From the NCBI GenBank assembly GCA_008921705.1, contig VFFE01007646.1, positions 317,533-381,532 of the forward strand: 64,000 nucleotides of DNA, read 5' to 3'. Shown in pieces: positions 47,549 to 60,643 of the stretch. The notes below the pieces were generated by a model, which had not been told where the DNA came from, did no database searches, and worked only from the letters and a program-made list of their open reading frames with translations. Each line of letters starts with the position of its first letter. The stretch's first letter is position 1. Origin of the DNA: Burhinus oedicnemus. Lineage: Eukaryota > Chordata > Aves > Charadriiformes > Burhinidae. The position numbers and the translations under genes are program-made.

Positions 47549-49979
47549 TTTGGGAAAATTCAGACACAATTATCAACTATTTCTACCAAAGGCAAAACTT
47601 CTCCAAAACTTCTCCATTCTCCAAATATTGTTTCATTTTAAACCCTTCTACTGTAAGGTTTATGCAGAAAACCTTTCTGACGTGTTGCCTCACAGATATC
47701 TAACTACCTTTCTTATCTTCTTACCACAGGCCACAACACATAAAATAAAACCACTGGAAGTAAAATGCCATATCCTCACTGTTTGTTACTCAGAATGTTT
47801 CACCATCAATCTAGTGACAGTTTTAATTGCTTTCTGGAAATAATCCTACCATCATCTCATTGAACTTATTTGTGAGGCATTAAAAGCACTCTATAAATAG
47901 CTCTCTGACTTCTAGTAGAAAGGCTGCCATTAACACTCTTGTGTATCTCAAAATATATGAATGTAATCGCATCTTTTAAAAAACTGTAACATAGCTTCTG
48001 ATAATGCTATACCTATTTGAAAATATCTTTTTTGAAACACATTTTTTTTCAGCTTTATTTTTCATCTGAAGAAGAATATTTTCTTCCTGATCCAAATCCA
48101 ATTTGTATATATAAAAAAAACCTCACCCTTTATCGATTGTGCTGTGGTTCAAAATGGTATTTTTACAGTGCAAAAATTTAATCAATACAGCCTGATGAAT
48201 CTGGACTGGTAATGGTAAACATACTAACAGATATTTCATTTCAGGCAGCCAAAGCTCTGAAAATTGATACCACTGAAAAGGATTACTCATGTGCCATTGG
48301 GTATATCTCTGTTTACCCAGCCATGGTATTGGTGTAAAGCAGAATACAATTACGCTGGGCTTGCCACACAAGGGACTTCAGCTGCAGAACCTGTCTCCTT
48401 CTTAGAGATGATGCAGGTTGGCAGGTCGGATAATGCCTTTGTGGGAAATGTTTAAAATAAATGAGCAAAAGTGCAACCTGATAGCTAGGAAGATTAGACT
48501 GACACAAGGGTGAGCAGAACTACATGGTATCCTGACCAGGACATTTTTTAAATACTGTGGTTCCCAAGTGAATGTGGAGTTTCCTTGTCAAATTTGGTCC
48601 TGTTTTATACTTTGTCTCCACTGTTTGATTTCAGGTTGTACATGTTGCAAAGCAGTGAGATTACAGTCATCACTGGAGATTCATACTCTACCTAACGAGC
48701 TCTGAAATCCTCCACAATACACCGAGAACCACAAAAGGAAATGCCTTGCAACGTCTACCTTGTTTGATATTTTATTTGATTGGGAGACTCGTAAGAAAGC
48801 AGTCCAGAACAATCTACCGTAAGCAGTAATGAGTGAGATGAAAGCTATGCCTTTGTGTTCACTCACAGAGGGGAAAACGCAATCCACAGTTCCTCGGGCT
48901 GAAAAGCCAGTTGTGTAGGAAAAATGGGAAACCTGTGGAGTAAGTGACAGACCACGAGAATCAGGAAAGGCATGAGGCAGTGTATGATAATGAGGAGAAA
49001 CATGGAGAGCGACCAAATGGCTTCGTAGGGAAAAAGGAAACGGATGAAGAGATGGCTCAGTAGGTACATTTAACACAGCTGTCTCACAGGTACAGCCTGA
49101 ACTAATACAGCATCAAAAGAAAATAAAGATTTTGAGACAACTATTTTCAGCAAAGGCTCACAAGATTGCCTGAGTGGATCAGGATACGTCTTTATATAAG
49201 CACTAAATCTTTCATGATACACAGAAGTACTATTATTAACACTGACTAGGGCTCTGCTCAGAGCATAAAGTTTTCCACAATTATTTAATCAGTAAACTTG
49301 ATTAGTAATATTCAGTAAAGAAGTAGTGATTTATTTAAGCACTATTTGCAAAGCGTAGGCACCATCTTTAATTCACTGGCTTACAGGATGACCTTTGAAT
49401 ATGGGTCCACTCACAAAAATTGCTCCAGTAGGTGCTTACCTCACCCAGGTCACCTGCTCTGTACGTTAGATGTACCTGCTAACTTCAGTAATGATGATAT
49501 ATTTTACTTATCATATCTCTGAAGGGCTCAAAATGATGAAATGGTGGGCACTGGTACTACTTCTCAACATGTTACAGGAACATCTATTCGGATTCACCTG
49601 GGTTAAAGCAATAACAGCCCAAAAGTAGCACAGGTGTCATTGTCACCCAAATGGAACACAGAGTTGGCACTGAGAAGGAAAGGGGATAGTGACTTGCAGA
49701 ATCTACATCAACATACTAGGAACAGATGCTTTTAAAAGGACATACTTCCAATTTTTACAATTTTTTTTTCAGTGAAGAGCCAGACTACATGGACAGACAG
49801 AAACACTGGATAAGCTAAAAAAGACCTCAGGAACTTCGTGTTCCCAACAATCAATTTGTATCACAGCAAAGACTAATATGAGAAACTGAAGGTCATTACC
49901 AGCTTCTAAGTAACATCTCAGGTTCACAATCAAAAGAAAAATCAGCTGAAGAGGCTAGCCTTGTTTCCTCTGTTTTTAG

Positions 49980-50194
49980 CACAAACAAACAATTTTTTGG
50001 ACAAACTCAACAACCAGGCACAACAAGCTCTTGCACAAAAGCCAGGAGCGCAGCCTCAGTTAGCAAAAATCATACAGCGCTCAGTGACCGACTACAAACA
50101 CTGCTTACACGGACAAGGAGCAAACATATCTATGTTCATTGCTGCGTTTGTGAAGATGAGTACAGAGAGCGATGAAGCAGCTCCCAGTAAATAA
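49980..50194 (+). other. Exon-like open frame of unknown nature
   Basis: A strong acceptor-like TTGTTTCCTCTGTTTTTAG (49961-49979) is followed by an open frame to a TAA at 50192-50194. It encodes a hydrophilic, Gln/Ala-rich peptide (TNNFLDKLNNQAQQALAQKP, then QLAKIIQRSVTDYKHCLHGQ). Its composition looks more protein-like than most frames here. I do not recognise it. It could be the last exon of a plus-strand transcript, a retrocopy fragment or chance; only the open frame and the splice-like border support it. Confidence 0.2.
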
Positions 50195-50280
50195 ACCATA
50201 ACTTCCTCTGTGTCAGCAGCACGAACAGAAATAGCAACACGCATCTGGCAGCTGCTGTTCTGTCTCATTGCTGCTGAAGC

Positions 50281-50640
50281 CGAGACGCAGCTCATGACTT
50301 GCATTTTTCCTGCACCAGGGAGAAGCGGCACCTTGGGCACGCGACCCTGGATTTTACGTGAGCGCTGCTGTCACAGTCCTCCGCGTCCCTGCTACGACTG
50401 CGATAGCGCTTTGTCAATTTTAAGAACGGAACGAGCGTTCTTTATTATTCTGCTTGCTGTCTTCCTTCTGCGCTGCCTACATTTTTCCACTAACTCATCA
50501 CTTCTTCCCGGTCCCTCTGCACCCATGCAAACGCTGCTTTGCTGAGGCAGTTCTGTTATCCCCAGGACATGCTGCCCAGTCACATACTGCTCAAAAATAC
50601 CCGGTGACTTCTCGCTCCGCGTTGCTGACGGAGGCACCGC
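50281..50640. other. CpG-rich block in the large intron
   Basis: About 24 CpG in 360 bp (for example GGGCACGCGACC, TACGACTGCGATAGCGC and CTCGCTCCGCGTTGCTGACGG) in an intron otherwise poor in CpG. It starts about 90 bp after the exon-like frame ending at 50194. It may be a regulatory islet or part of an inserted G+C-rich sequence. Counted by eye. Confidence 0.35.
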
Positions 50641-53600
50641 CAGGCTGGCCACCCTTCTTCAAGACGTCTTTGTAATGAGTGCATGGATGACCAGAGCAGG
50701 AGCTGAAAATACAAATGCACCATGTATACGATCAGCTTCCTGCAGTCCATCAGAAAATGATTTTGGATCACAAGGCGATAGATAGTATTTTAATGATCCA
50801 TTTAGAAAATAGCCAAGGCTTCCTAAACTGAAGAGCGACATGCCTGGATGCACACTGCAGCTACAATACACAAGGGTTTTTTGCGCTATCACCACTGAAA
50901 CATTCTTGCATAATGACTACAAGTTTAATTTTATTTAAAAAGTATTACTTGAGCCTAAACATTTAAGCAAAACTCCTTAAAGAGAGCAGAGACCAGGAAT
51001 TCCCTAGATGTCTACATATATTACCCTTGCAACAATCTACACAATCAAAAAGATTAAAAATGCAATATGCAGGAGAAAAGAAAGTTCGCATGATTTTGAC
51101 TTTTATCAATAGCAATTTCCTACTTTCAGGGGTAAATTAAACTTCATAGACTCTGCTGCATAAGCACATTGAAGTGATAGCTATTTTTGTAGAACACTTA
51201 CCATGACAATAAAAAAATATTATAAATCTCTGCTTTTCAGGGACCTATGCAACACATTTTGCATAACAGATGTTCTGAAATTCACTGAAGGACAAAACCT
51301 CTAGTTATTCTAGTGCTTTTTTTGAAATCTTGCTCCAACAATTCCCATTTGTGCTTTTCGAGCTGTGAGGAAGGGAAGCTCCCTCCTAACACAAGAACCC
51401 TTCTTTAAATGCTGGTGGTATGGATAACTTGTCAGAGTTGCATCCCTGGACTTGGCTTAGCAAATTAAAAGTTGAATATTTTGTATGTTGCTACTGTTCT
51501 GTTGTCCATCTAGGCTCTTTTTTCCCCTCCATTTCAGCATCTGCAACACCAGGAGAACATTCCCACAACTTCTCTATTTCAGAGACCTCTTTTGTAAAGG
51601 GTTCCTGTGGAGTACGAGCATTTCGTATTCAGAATTTCCATCGTGATATTTTCTTGGACACAGAGTATTCACAAAAGTCCTTTCCATACTATATCCTGTC
51701 AGTTGTTGTGCTATGGTTCTTAATCAGCGTCTAGTAAATTGACTACCATGTAGGCGACAAAGTTGAGATGCAAAAAGGGAAGCAGATGCCTAACTACAGC
51801 TTTAAATGTATAAATCCAAAATTTAGACCCTTCAACCCTTTGCTCACCTTACGTAATTTGGAGGTGCTTGAACCACTTTGGCACCTGAAGAGCTACTAAA
51901 ATCCCACTCATTCGCCAGGTTTTGCTACCAGATAATCACCCAACTGAGGTCATAACAGCTTTCCGTTAAGCTCTCTAGCTTCAGAATCTGCATGATCTCA
52001 CACAGGTGTTGCCTAAGGATCCTAATGAGCGTTACTCTCAAAACAGATCTACTGGAGCTGGCCTGGCACAAAACACACGGAGGTGGACTGTTCCCGGACA
52101 CAATGGACTCCCCAGAGAGACACGGTGCCATGCAGACAGAGAGGAAAGTCTCTGTTAGCTACCTAGAGGGTGGGATAAACAGGCCCATATTGCTGTCACC
52201 AGAGCAATTTGGGCATCCTGCTCCTGGATAAGGGAAGAGCTGCTGGGATAGAAGCATCTGAAATTGGGTCTGTGGATTCCACCCAGTGGAAGAAGTAACA
52301 GCCTTTTGTGGATTAGACCAGGATTTACAAAAGCTGACTTAAGTAAATTATGTTTACATTTGAATGAGGGATATTTCCAATAATTGCTGAATGAGGTGCA
52401 GACAGAAATAGATTAAGAATCTTAATTTTCAGGAAGAAAAAGGGAAGGAAAGAGCCATTATTTTTGGCATATCTGCAAAATAAGCAGCAAGCAGTTGAAA
52501 AACATCCCAAGTTTCCTCATACCCTTGACTTATCCTATTTCTTAAATCAATACATGACTACATCAGGTATTTCTGGTTCCCTCTGGACTGATTTCAACAT
52601 GCAGGAGAATTAATTTTTATTGGAGTGCTTCTTCACTGCCTTAAATTTCTCATGTTTTAAATTCTCCAGCAACACATATTAAGTGTTCCAATCTTTAACT
52701 ACTAAGTTTTTAATAGAAATCTTGCTCACCAGATATCTTTTTGCAAACTCTTGCAACTCTACAGGAGATACAAATCAAAACAGTCACACATCGTTTTTTT
52801 CTTTTCAGTGAAATATACAGTAGTAAGAAGAGTCTTTCTACAATGTCAGACAATGTACAGCAGGGGAAACTTCAATCATCCTTTTAATTAGCAGAGCAGT
52901 AATAGTCAAAGCTCCTCACAAATTAAAGAAAGAGGACAGTTAGATGAAATTAAGTACGTCCATCATTTCTTCAGAACAAAACAATGAAGGATGGTTATAG
53001 CGTAATTAAAAAGTTCTTGAGATTTGTCTAAAATAGGGAGCAGAGTAGAAGTACCAACATGGAAGAGAGGAGTCTATAGAGAATGCGCGACAGATTACAT
53101 CACGTATTGAGGAAATTTCAAGGTTATTTTCACTACTGCGAGTTGTTTGTAGTGAATATCCTTGTCCTTGGCAAATCAGAATGACTGACACCCATAATTT
53201 GCCATTTCCTAAACCTGAAGAGTTTTCTGATTGCAATGAAATGGGTTTACCTAATTATTTTTTCAAGTTGCAGTTTTTGATGTTTAATTTTGAAACCAAT
53301 TTGAGATGTCTTGAACTATATTAATATACTGCATTACGCCTTCATTTCTTTTTGAAGCACTTTACTTTAAAAAATGCATACTTCTAATGATTTTTAAATT
53401 ACTCTACTCTGCACATATCAATTTACAACAATTACAACATTTTGCATTTTTCAAAGCACTTCAGATTTAAGGAGGTTTTATGCTTCGCAAGATACTGAAG
53501 GAAGAGTCTGCTGATCCATTTTTACCCTTTGTAAAATTACCACCAATCTTGCTAGAGAGAGCTTAACCAAAAATAGATATGCTAAATATATACCATCTCC

Positions 53601-53876
53601 ATATAATCATTTTAGGATGAATGTTTTTGTGACTAAGAACTGCCAGTATTCTTTTCCCCAATCATAATTAGGTTGCTTCAGTGGTATAAATGGATTCAGT
53701 GAAATTATGACAAATGTCCTGGAGTAAGGAGGACGGAAACTGGCCTACTTTGGGTGAATGGAGTCTAGAGAAACGAATACAGGACAGGATGTCAGAGGCA
53801 TCAGCTCTGTCACAGATTTCATTACTTTTCAGTCCATAATATTTTAGGCATACTGCTGCAATTAATTAGTGACTCA

Positions 53877-53965
53877 GGGCTGGATTCTCACCTGAAACAC
53901 ACTGGGACTGCACTGGTGGCATCACTGCACTTACACTAATTTATGCTAGCTAAGGCTCTGCCCCA
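53877..53965. repeat. Fragment of a short palindromic transposon-like repeat
   Basis: It begins GGGCTGGATTCTCACCTG and ends ACTAATTTATGCTAGCTAAG then GCTCTGCCCC. Ends and spacing fit a short non-autonomous element with inverted ends (GGGCCTGATTCTC... / ...GAGGATCTGGCCC) that I remember from bird and turtle genomes. Possibly the same family as 32418-32510. Confidence 0.35.
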
Positions 53966-54271
53966 CCGAACAACTCATCCATTTTCTCTTAATAATTCAC
54001 TCCCTTAATCTCAAGGCTCCAAGTTAAAGGTGTCAATCTGAGAACAGAAGACAAGGTTTTTTTGTTCAGTTTGTTGATGCTGCACCTTCAATTAGCCAGA
54101 GCTTCCCTTCTGCCTGACACGAGTAGTCAGTACTCGCAAGTTTGATTTTCTCTTTCTGAAAAGCGCTGCCTACATGCCTCAAAGGGTGATGACTCATTAA
54201 CATCAAGGGATTTTGGATGACAGCCTATAAATAAAGCAACAAAGATCCTCAGACAGTAAGTAGAAAGTTGA

Positions 54272-56437
54272 CTATACTGAAGTCCTGGTGACATTAAAAT
54301 AGTGTACTATCAGTCTTCCATCCTGCTGTATTATTTTGTCATGCATGCAGTAAATCACCCCCATACTGCACAGGTCAACTGAGCCATAAGTTGAAGGTCT
54401 GAATAATAATGGATTTTCACATACAATCGTAACTGGATCCAGTATGGTGTAAAGACGCTGAAACTCTGAAATATTCAAAGGATGACCTTTTCCAACACAG
54501 GTAGTTTTCACAAAAAACATTTTATAATCAGTCTCACTTGGAACAAAGTATGAAATTCCTATTCTCTGTTCACGTCTTTTGGGGAGGGGGAAGACTAAAT
54601 GAGAAGCAGAACCCAATCTCTCGTGCATCTCTCTTGGGCACGTCCACTGTCAGATGGCTAAATTGGTAATGGCCAAATGTCTTTGGGCATTTTTGCGTGA
54701 CTTGCCAAAGGATGACTGAACAAGGAAAAAACTAAAACTAAATGAGCAAAGTGATAAGCAAGATAGTAAGGAATTAATTCAAACACAGAATATTCACATT
54801 TCTGTTGTGAGTATTATCATGGGTTTTTAACTTTCAGTGCTTTACATCAGAGAAGCATTTGTTTTTCCACAAATGAATGATTAGAGAGATAAAACCACAT
54901 GGGTTTTTTGATAGCGTGAGCTAAAGTCTTTACAATGTTTGAAGACGACTTATTTGCTGTATGGTAGGTGTGACTGTTGGGGTCAATGCCTTGAACAATG
55001 TGGAACTGTAACAGTGCTGTTGCTGTTTCTTTTTGTCTTGGAAACACTTTGGGAATCAACATGGTGGAAAGACAGCCCTCCTGGGAGACGTCTGTGGACC
55101 TCTGCCTGAGCTCAACTTAGCTTGGCCTTAAGAGCTGTGCCTCCTGTACTTTTAGGCAAAAGCAGACACAACTGTCCTCATTTCCTGTACAGTCCAAAGT
55201 GAAAACTGCAGAAAGTGGGATGGATGACTGTTCAAGGGACAGCTGACAAAAACAACTTAAAGAAATAAAGTTACTGTAGAAGACAACACTGCATCTCTGT
55301 GTATATTTCCACGTAGATTACGCTACAGGTAAATGCAGCAAGCAATGTCTGCTCAGGCCAGCAGGAATGAAAGATTCAATTACATTACTTGAATAATGAC
55401 TGCAGCACTGATCCTTGCAATTGGAGTTATCACAGCTATGTCCAAAGTACAGCATTTGGAAGAACTCAGCTGGAATAACTTTATGCTGCTTCTCTACAAA
55501 TTTCTGACATTGGTATAATTTTAAAACAGTGAAAGCCATGGCTTGTTTTTGACCTTCAGTGTTCAAGCCAGTTGAACATGGTAAATACACGTCAGCGTAT
55601 AATCGTATAGAACAATTAAAGCACTTTGATCTTGTCCACATAAAAACCCAAATCTTAGGTACAGATAGAAGGTGACATCTCCTGATGTCACATATGGCTG
55701 TAGAAAAGATACCTGTCAATGTTGTTTTGATCGGTGTAGTTAAAGATCTGTCAATATTTTCAGAGTGAATTTCAGTTGATGCTGAATAAAGGAGGCAAAA
55801 GAATAAGAAGCATATTATCTTTCTGTCTGAACGTTAGCTGATAGGAAGAGCCTTTACAAATAGGCACATAAGTAGCGAGGCAAAGCCGGAATGAAAACCA
55901 TGTCATCTTCGGGATAGGCAAATTGAAATCTGGGCTAACAAAAGAAAATGGCTTTTCATGGAAGTTCAATATTGTAGGGTAGAAAGAGGCCACGTGTGCC
56001 TGTAACAGATATCCAGCTAAGAATATTGAAAGGATGGATCTTAATAGAGCTGAATAAAAACCAACATAAGTTGTGTCCTACAAGTAGTGTAGGATTAGCA
56101 ATACTAAATGTCTGAACAACTTTCAAGCCATACTGAGCTGCTCTTACTGAGAACCAATTCAAACACGATGAAAACATATCCTGAGAGCTGTTTTGGGAAT
56201 TCTGTAAGAGGATTTTCTGGACCTCAAGGGACGGCAACTGGCCATCAAGAACTTTGGATCCAGAAGGAGTATCTGGAGGTGGCACGGTGAGAGCGGTTTT
56301 TGGCAGTCCACAGGTCAGAGCAGAGACTATGCTGGACATCTGTGATAAGCTGACTAGCCAAAACTAGCTTGGACAGTGTGGAACTGTAACAGTGTTGTGG
56401 CTCTGTTTCTGATCTTGGAAATACTTTGCGCATCAAA
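54272..56437 (-). other. Unidentified region with minus-strand open frames and an internal duplication
   Basis: Six neighbouring minus-strand frames of 60 to 133 codons cover most of 2.2 kb, with shifts between them. About 75-100 bp near 54955-55055 recurs near 56335-56437. In transcript sense both copies share AAAGTxTTTCCAAGA...ACTGTTACAGTTCCAC, giving KVFPRQKETATALLQFH in one copy and KVFPRSETEPQHCYSS in the other (one-base shift). This suggests a decayed mobile or duplicated sequence. The predicted peptides (for example FNCSIRLYADVYLPCSTG and CENPLLFRPSTYGSVDLC) match nothing I recognise. Confidence 0.4.
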
Positions 56438-57790
56438 GGAGTCCAAAGAAAGTGAGCAGGTCTATGCTACACCGGAGAAGGATCCTGGCCTCAGGCCTCT
56501 GATAATAACAGTAAGATCTTGAAGAACTTCAGAATTACCACTTTGTTGGCTAGAAGCTGGTGTAATGGCCACATCAGAAGAGGATGTCAATTACTTTGGC
56601 AGCAAGCATCTGTTCTCCCCAGCTCACAGCTGTTAACAGCATGCTTTGTAGCAATGCTACCAAGGTGCCCGATTGCCAACTAATCCTTGCACATAAAAGA
56701 TGCTCAAGCTGATAGGTCACGCAGGACAGTTTAACTAGAGCAGTAAGTCAGATGGACTCTGGACTGGTTATATGGTAGTTAATTCAGTGCCACACAGCTT
56801 CTCTCCACAGCCATAGCCTAAGAAACATCTCTAACACTGGAGTTATTTTTGGATAGAAGAGTAATCCTCAGCTCTGAACACAAACTAGGGCTCCCCTACT
56901 TATACCAGCCTTTGTAGTACAGATGTTGTCTGTTGAATTATTCTATTCTATTGAATAAATTAATTCCTTAAGAACATACATAAGGCCTAAAGAAAAAGGA
57001 AGAGCTCTTCAGAAAAAGCATTGCAAAAGTTCAGTGGGCAATCTGAGACATTTAGCTGCTGACCCAAAAAAGGGGATAATGCCAGAATTCATATTCCTAT
57101 ACGGAAGCCTCCAAGATGGACTCTGCAATACTGAGGTGGATCATAGCTCTGGCCTCCTCATTTTGACAGTCCCTTTAGAAACCATGCCCTATGCAACGGA
57201 AGATTAGAAATAAATCAAATTCGCTCCATAACTGTGCTTTTGTGCATGTGCTCCCTCAAATATTTATATATAACTGTATACACGTTTCACCTTTGTTAAA
57301 TTAGCCACTTCTTACCAACCAATTAACTCAGTCATGTCACAGTTCAGTGTTTGTTGTGTTCAAACACTCTCAACATGCAATTTTTTGTAGAATCTGATCT
57401 GAACGTTCTGGTAGATCAGAAAAAGACATCGTCTTTAGTACAGCAACTGTGCAGAAGAACAAGTGTACACAAGAGCAAGTGACTGCTTGAATGATCAGGC
57501 CATACATCCTTAGCAAAATGGCATTTCTTTAAGTGTGAAAAATGAAACCTGTTTCATAAGAAACATGGGAAAGATGAGTTAGTTAACGTGAAGGTATCTC
57601 CTTTTGTCTTTCTTTGACCTTCAAATATTTAAGCTTGGAATTCCAGTGTTCCCTTTAGGTAATTTTTTTGATGAAGCAATAGGAAAAGAAAAACACAGAC
57701 TTTATGTGGTCAGTCATACTTCCCAAAAGGCCTACCCAAAACCCAAGAAATACATATCTTTTTTTCTGGCATTATTCTTCTTGTGGCGGT

Positions 57791-57840
57791 GCAGATAGAG
57801 ATAGGGAGAGAGAGAAAGAGGAGGTAGTGGAGGTGTGTGT
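57791..57840. repeat. Purine-rich GA repeat stretch
   Basis: An imperfect run of GAGA/GGAG with a GTGTGTGTATGT end. Low-complexity sequence that can vary in length. No gene is affected. Confidence 0.8.
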
Positions 57841-58140
57841 ATGTAGCATTATGAGAAGCAAATGGATTTAAAATATTGGCTCTTTGTATAAACATTAAAG
57901 ACAAAAAATATAATAAATTTGACAAAGAATTTGACAGCCTTTCACCTCATAGAAAGAAACACAATTATAAGACTTTTCACCTATTCAAAATGGGAGTAGA
58001 ATGTCCACCTTTTAGCAGAGAGGGTCAGGCATAATTGAAACAATTTACCTAAGGACATGGTAGACTATCCTTCATTTGTGAGAAGGTTGAATTTCCAAAA
58101 ACTAGACAGAAATTATGAGTGTCAAGCAGAAACTGAAGTA

Positions 58141-58144
<4 letters not shown>

Positions 58145-58186
<42 letters not shown>
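58145..58186. repeat. Poly(T) homopolymer, 42 T
   Basis: An uninterrupted run of 42 T on the plus strand, so poly(A) in TENM1 sense. The right flank (58187-58450) is more G+C-rich than the left, as if a minus-strand retroposed sequence ended here, but no AATAAA precedes the tract on the minus strand and no source gene is recognised. Confidence 0.9.
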
Positions 58187-58187
<1 letters not shown>

Positions 58188-60643
58188 GTACATGTCCTAC
58201 AGAAGATCAAACAGCGTGAACATCATGGTCTTTTCCAGCCTCAAAAATCCATGGATGACTCCAGATGTCAGGCTGGGGCTCCAAACATTGGCAATCCTTC
58301 AGGATATGCACGGGTCATACAGTCACCCTTCATCCTTGGTTCCTCCACGTCCCCACTATTTTCTGTCTTTCCCCAGTCTGCCACTTGTAGAATGGAATTT
58401 CTTGTTGTTTGAAGAACTAGAGATGGGCAGGTAGGGGAAGGTACCTTAGAGATGGTTTTTTTCAGGTGTGCCACACTGTATCTGGAATAATGCACTCAAA
58501 AGCATTGTGGCAGCTTTCGTATCGGTCCTTTTTAAAGTACAGCAAGATATATTAATTTCTATTTAGGAAAAACATAAAACAAAATAATTTGTCCTTTTAT
58601 TTTGAAAGTATTTGGAATTTGCTGGGGAATGAAGAAATCATCAGGACAGGAGCCTATATTCTTCAAGGCGATACAGAGAGGCAAATTTTCACAGTACTGA
58701 CAATGACGTGGTACAGACACAGTGGGAAAGTGCAAGGGCTTGGGGCAGGCTGAGAGACTGCTCGTCTATCAGTTGCAAAGCTTTCCTTGCTGTCTGATTC
58801 CAGATGAGCAGTCTGTGGTTTACCCTTTTCATCCTCTTCATTCTACAGAACCTCATGATTTTTTCCTTTTGCATATAACAGCTCGTTTATTCTGACCTTG
58901 TTGACTTACTCATCTGATGTTTCCCTTCCTCACTAAAATCAAGCTTTACTTCCACCATGCACAGCAATCACTGATCCTACGAAGAAAGTCTCAAGCGCAA
59001 ATGAACATCTACACTTCAGTCTAACACCCACTGCACTGCCACAACAATCCTGAATGTAGTTTAACACCTATGAAGAAAGATATATTTGAAAGGAGAAATC
59101 TGAAGTATCTAGCTATAAAGAGGGATGCCTGTTGGTGGTTGTAAAACCATTCTTTGGTAACTCAGAAGACAGTAGGGATGAAGAGAGGTATTATCCCTAC
59201 TGATTGATGGAGGGAAAGAAAAAGTTACCTTTCTTCTAAAAACTAATCAAAACAGCTTGGAGGTGAGACAAACATGAAAACTATGATCCTAGCACACAAG
59301 ATAAAAGCCTCTTCACTGCAGTTATTTATTAGCTCTTTGTTCCCTTACTTAATATCTAATTGCCCTATGCAGCTGCCACAACAGACCTATCTTTTTGAGC
59401 TACAATAACATTGTATTAGAACAAATTAGTTTGCATATTTTGTGAGTAAAAAATTAGTACACAGCTAGCACGTTTCCTAATTATTTCCTTCATTAATGGA
59501 AGTACTGCTATATTACTAACCTTCAGGGAATATTTTAAACACATAATAAAACACATGATAAAAATGCAAGCAACCAGGCTTTTGCTGAAAGCCAATAAGA
59601 AGTCAATTCTTATCAAAGCAGGTACCGTATCTGACAGTGGCAGACTGAAATTACATGCATTAATTTTGGAGTGTAGAATGAATACAGGATCTTTGCAGCA
59701 AACACTGAAAATTATTAGCAGGTCAATATTTTGTTGCTTAAAAAGTTATCATGGAGTGGGACATTTCGTAAGTCCCAACTTCAAGATCATAACCATACAC
59801 TTTAAAGGTCTGAATGGAAATTTATACTGTTCCAAGTGTTCTTCTGAATGATGATTTCTAAGAAAAATTGGTGACTTGGACGACTGGTTGTATTCCACAG
59901 TATTCAGCAAATCTGTCACCTGGATCTATTCTGTACTGGGATGTGCTACTTATCATCTGAGATTCTGGTTTTGTGAGCTTTATAGGGCAAAAAAATAGTA
60001 GCCCGTACATTGGTAATGACACGCTCCATTACAGAGTAAAATGTCCAGAGTGCATTCATTTCAAGAAAACGAAATGTAAATGTACAAAGCACATAGGAAA
60101 TCCATTTCAACTCTTAATCAAATTCAGCGGGATCAAATCTTGATGGTCCTCTAAGAAAGAAAAGAGTTTTTATCCCAGCATGAGAGAACGGATGGTCATT
60201 TTTATTTAAAGATTTTTTTGGCCAGAGCCTTCTTCCTCACCAGTCACTGCATTTAGACCAGTATTTTTTCTATATCCTCCCTGTCTCTCTCCAAGTTGTG
60301 GATTCCCTCATTGCATGAGCCTGATAAGTGCTCAACATCTCATGCGAGAGTCATGCTTAACTCCAATCCATGCCAGGAGGCACTCGCACTCTGGCAGAAA
60401 GTACCGTTCTCGCTGGCACACCATCAAGCAGTCAACATTCTTGTCACGGAGAAAAAGCCTTTCTATCCTTGTCAACAGAAAGCCAGTTGCTGCCAGGCCC
60501 ATTAAGTGCCATGTCACAGCACTCCTGCTTCATCCCTATCTTGTTTTTTAAATTCATACTAGCACAGTAATAGTAACTACTTTCTTTCGCGACTCAAACA
60601 GAAAGCATAGGCATTATTGAAAAAAATAAACCCTCCAGCATAC

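Larger units (their letters stand above)
38460..60643 (-). other. TENM1: TENM1 intron (22.2 kb) between EGF 5 and EGF 6
   Basis: The largest intron in the window. It holds the young CR1 copy (46440-47548), older CR1 relics (40360-40665 and 45230-45480), a perfect inverted repeat (43123-43174), a CpG-rich block beside an open frame (49980-50640), the unidentified duplicated region (54272-56437), a palindromic repeat fragment (53877-53965), a G/A-rich stretch (57791-57840) and a 42-T run (58145-58186). The remainder is AT-rich unique sequence. No further teneurin exon was found. Confidence 0.85.

Noticed and set aside
48681..49076. A 131-codon minus-strand frame in the 22-kb intron
   Set aside because: Low-complexity Ser/His/Phe-rich peptide, no family resemblance and no supporting signals.
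58057..58434. A 125-codon plus-strand frame
   Set aside because: Its open length is an artefact of the 42-T tract, which reads as poly-Phe.
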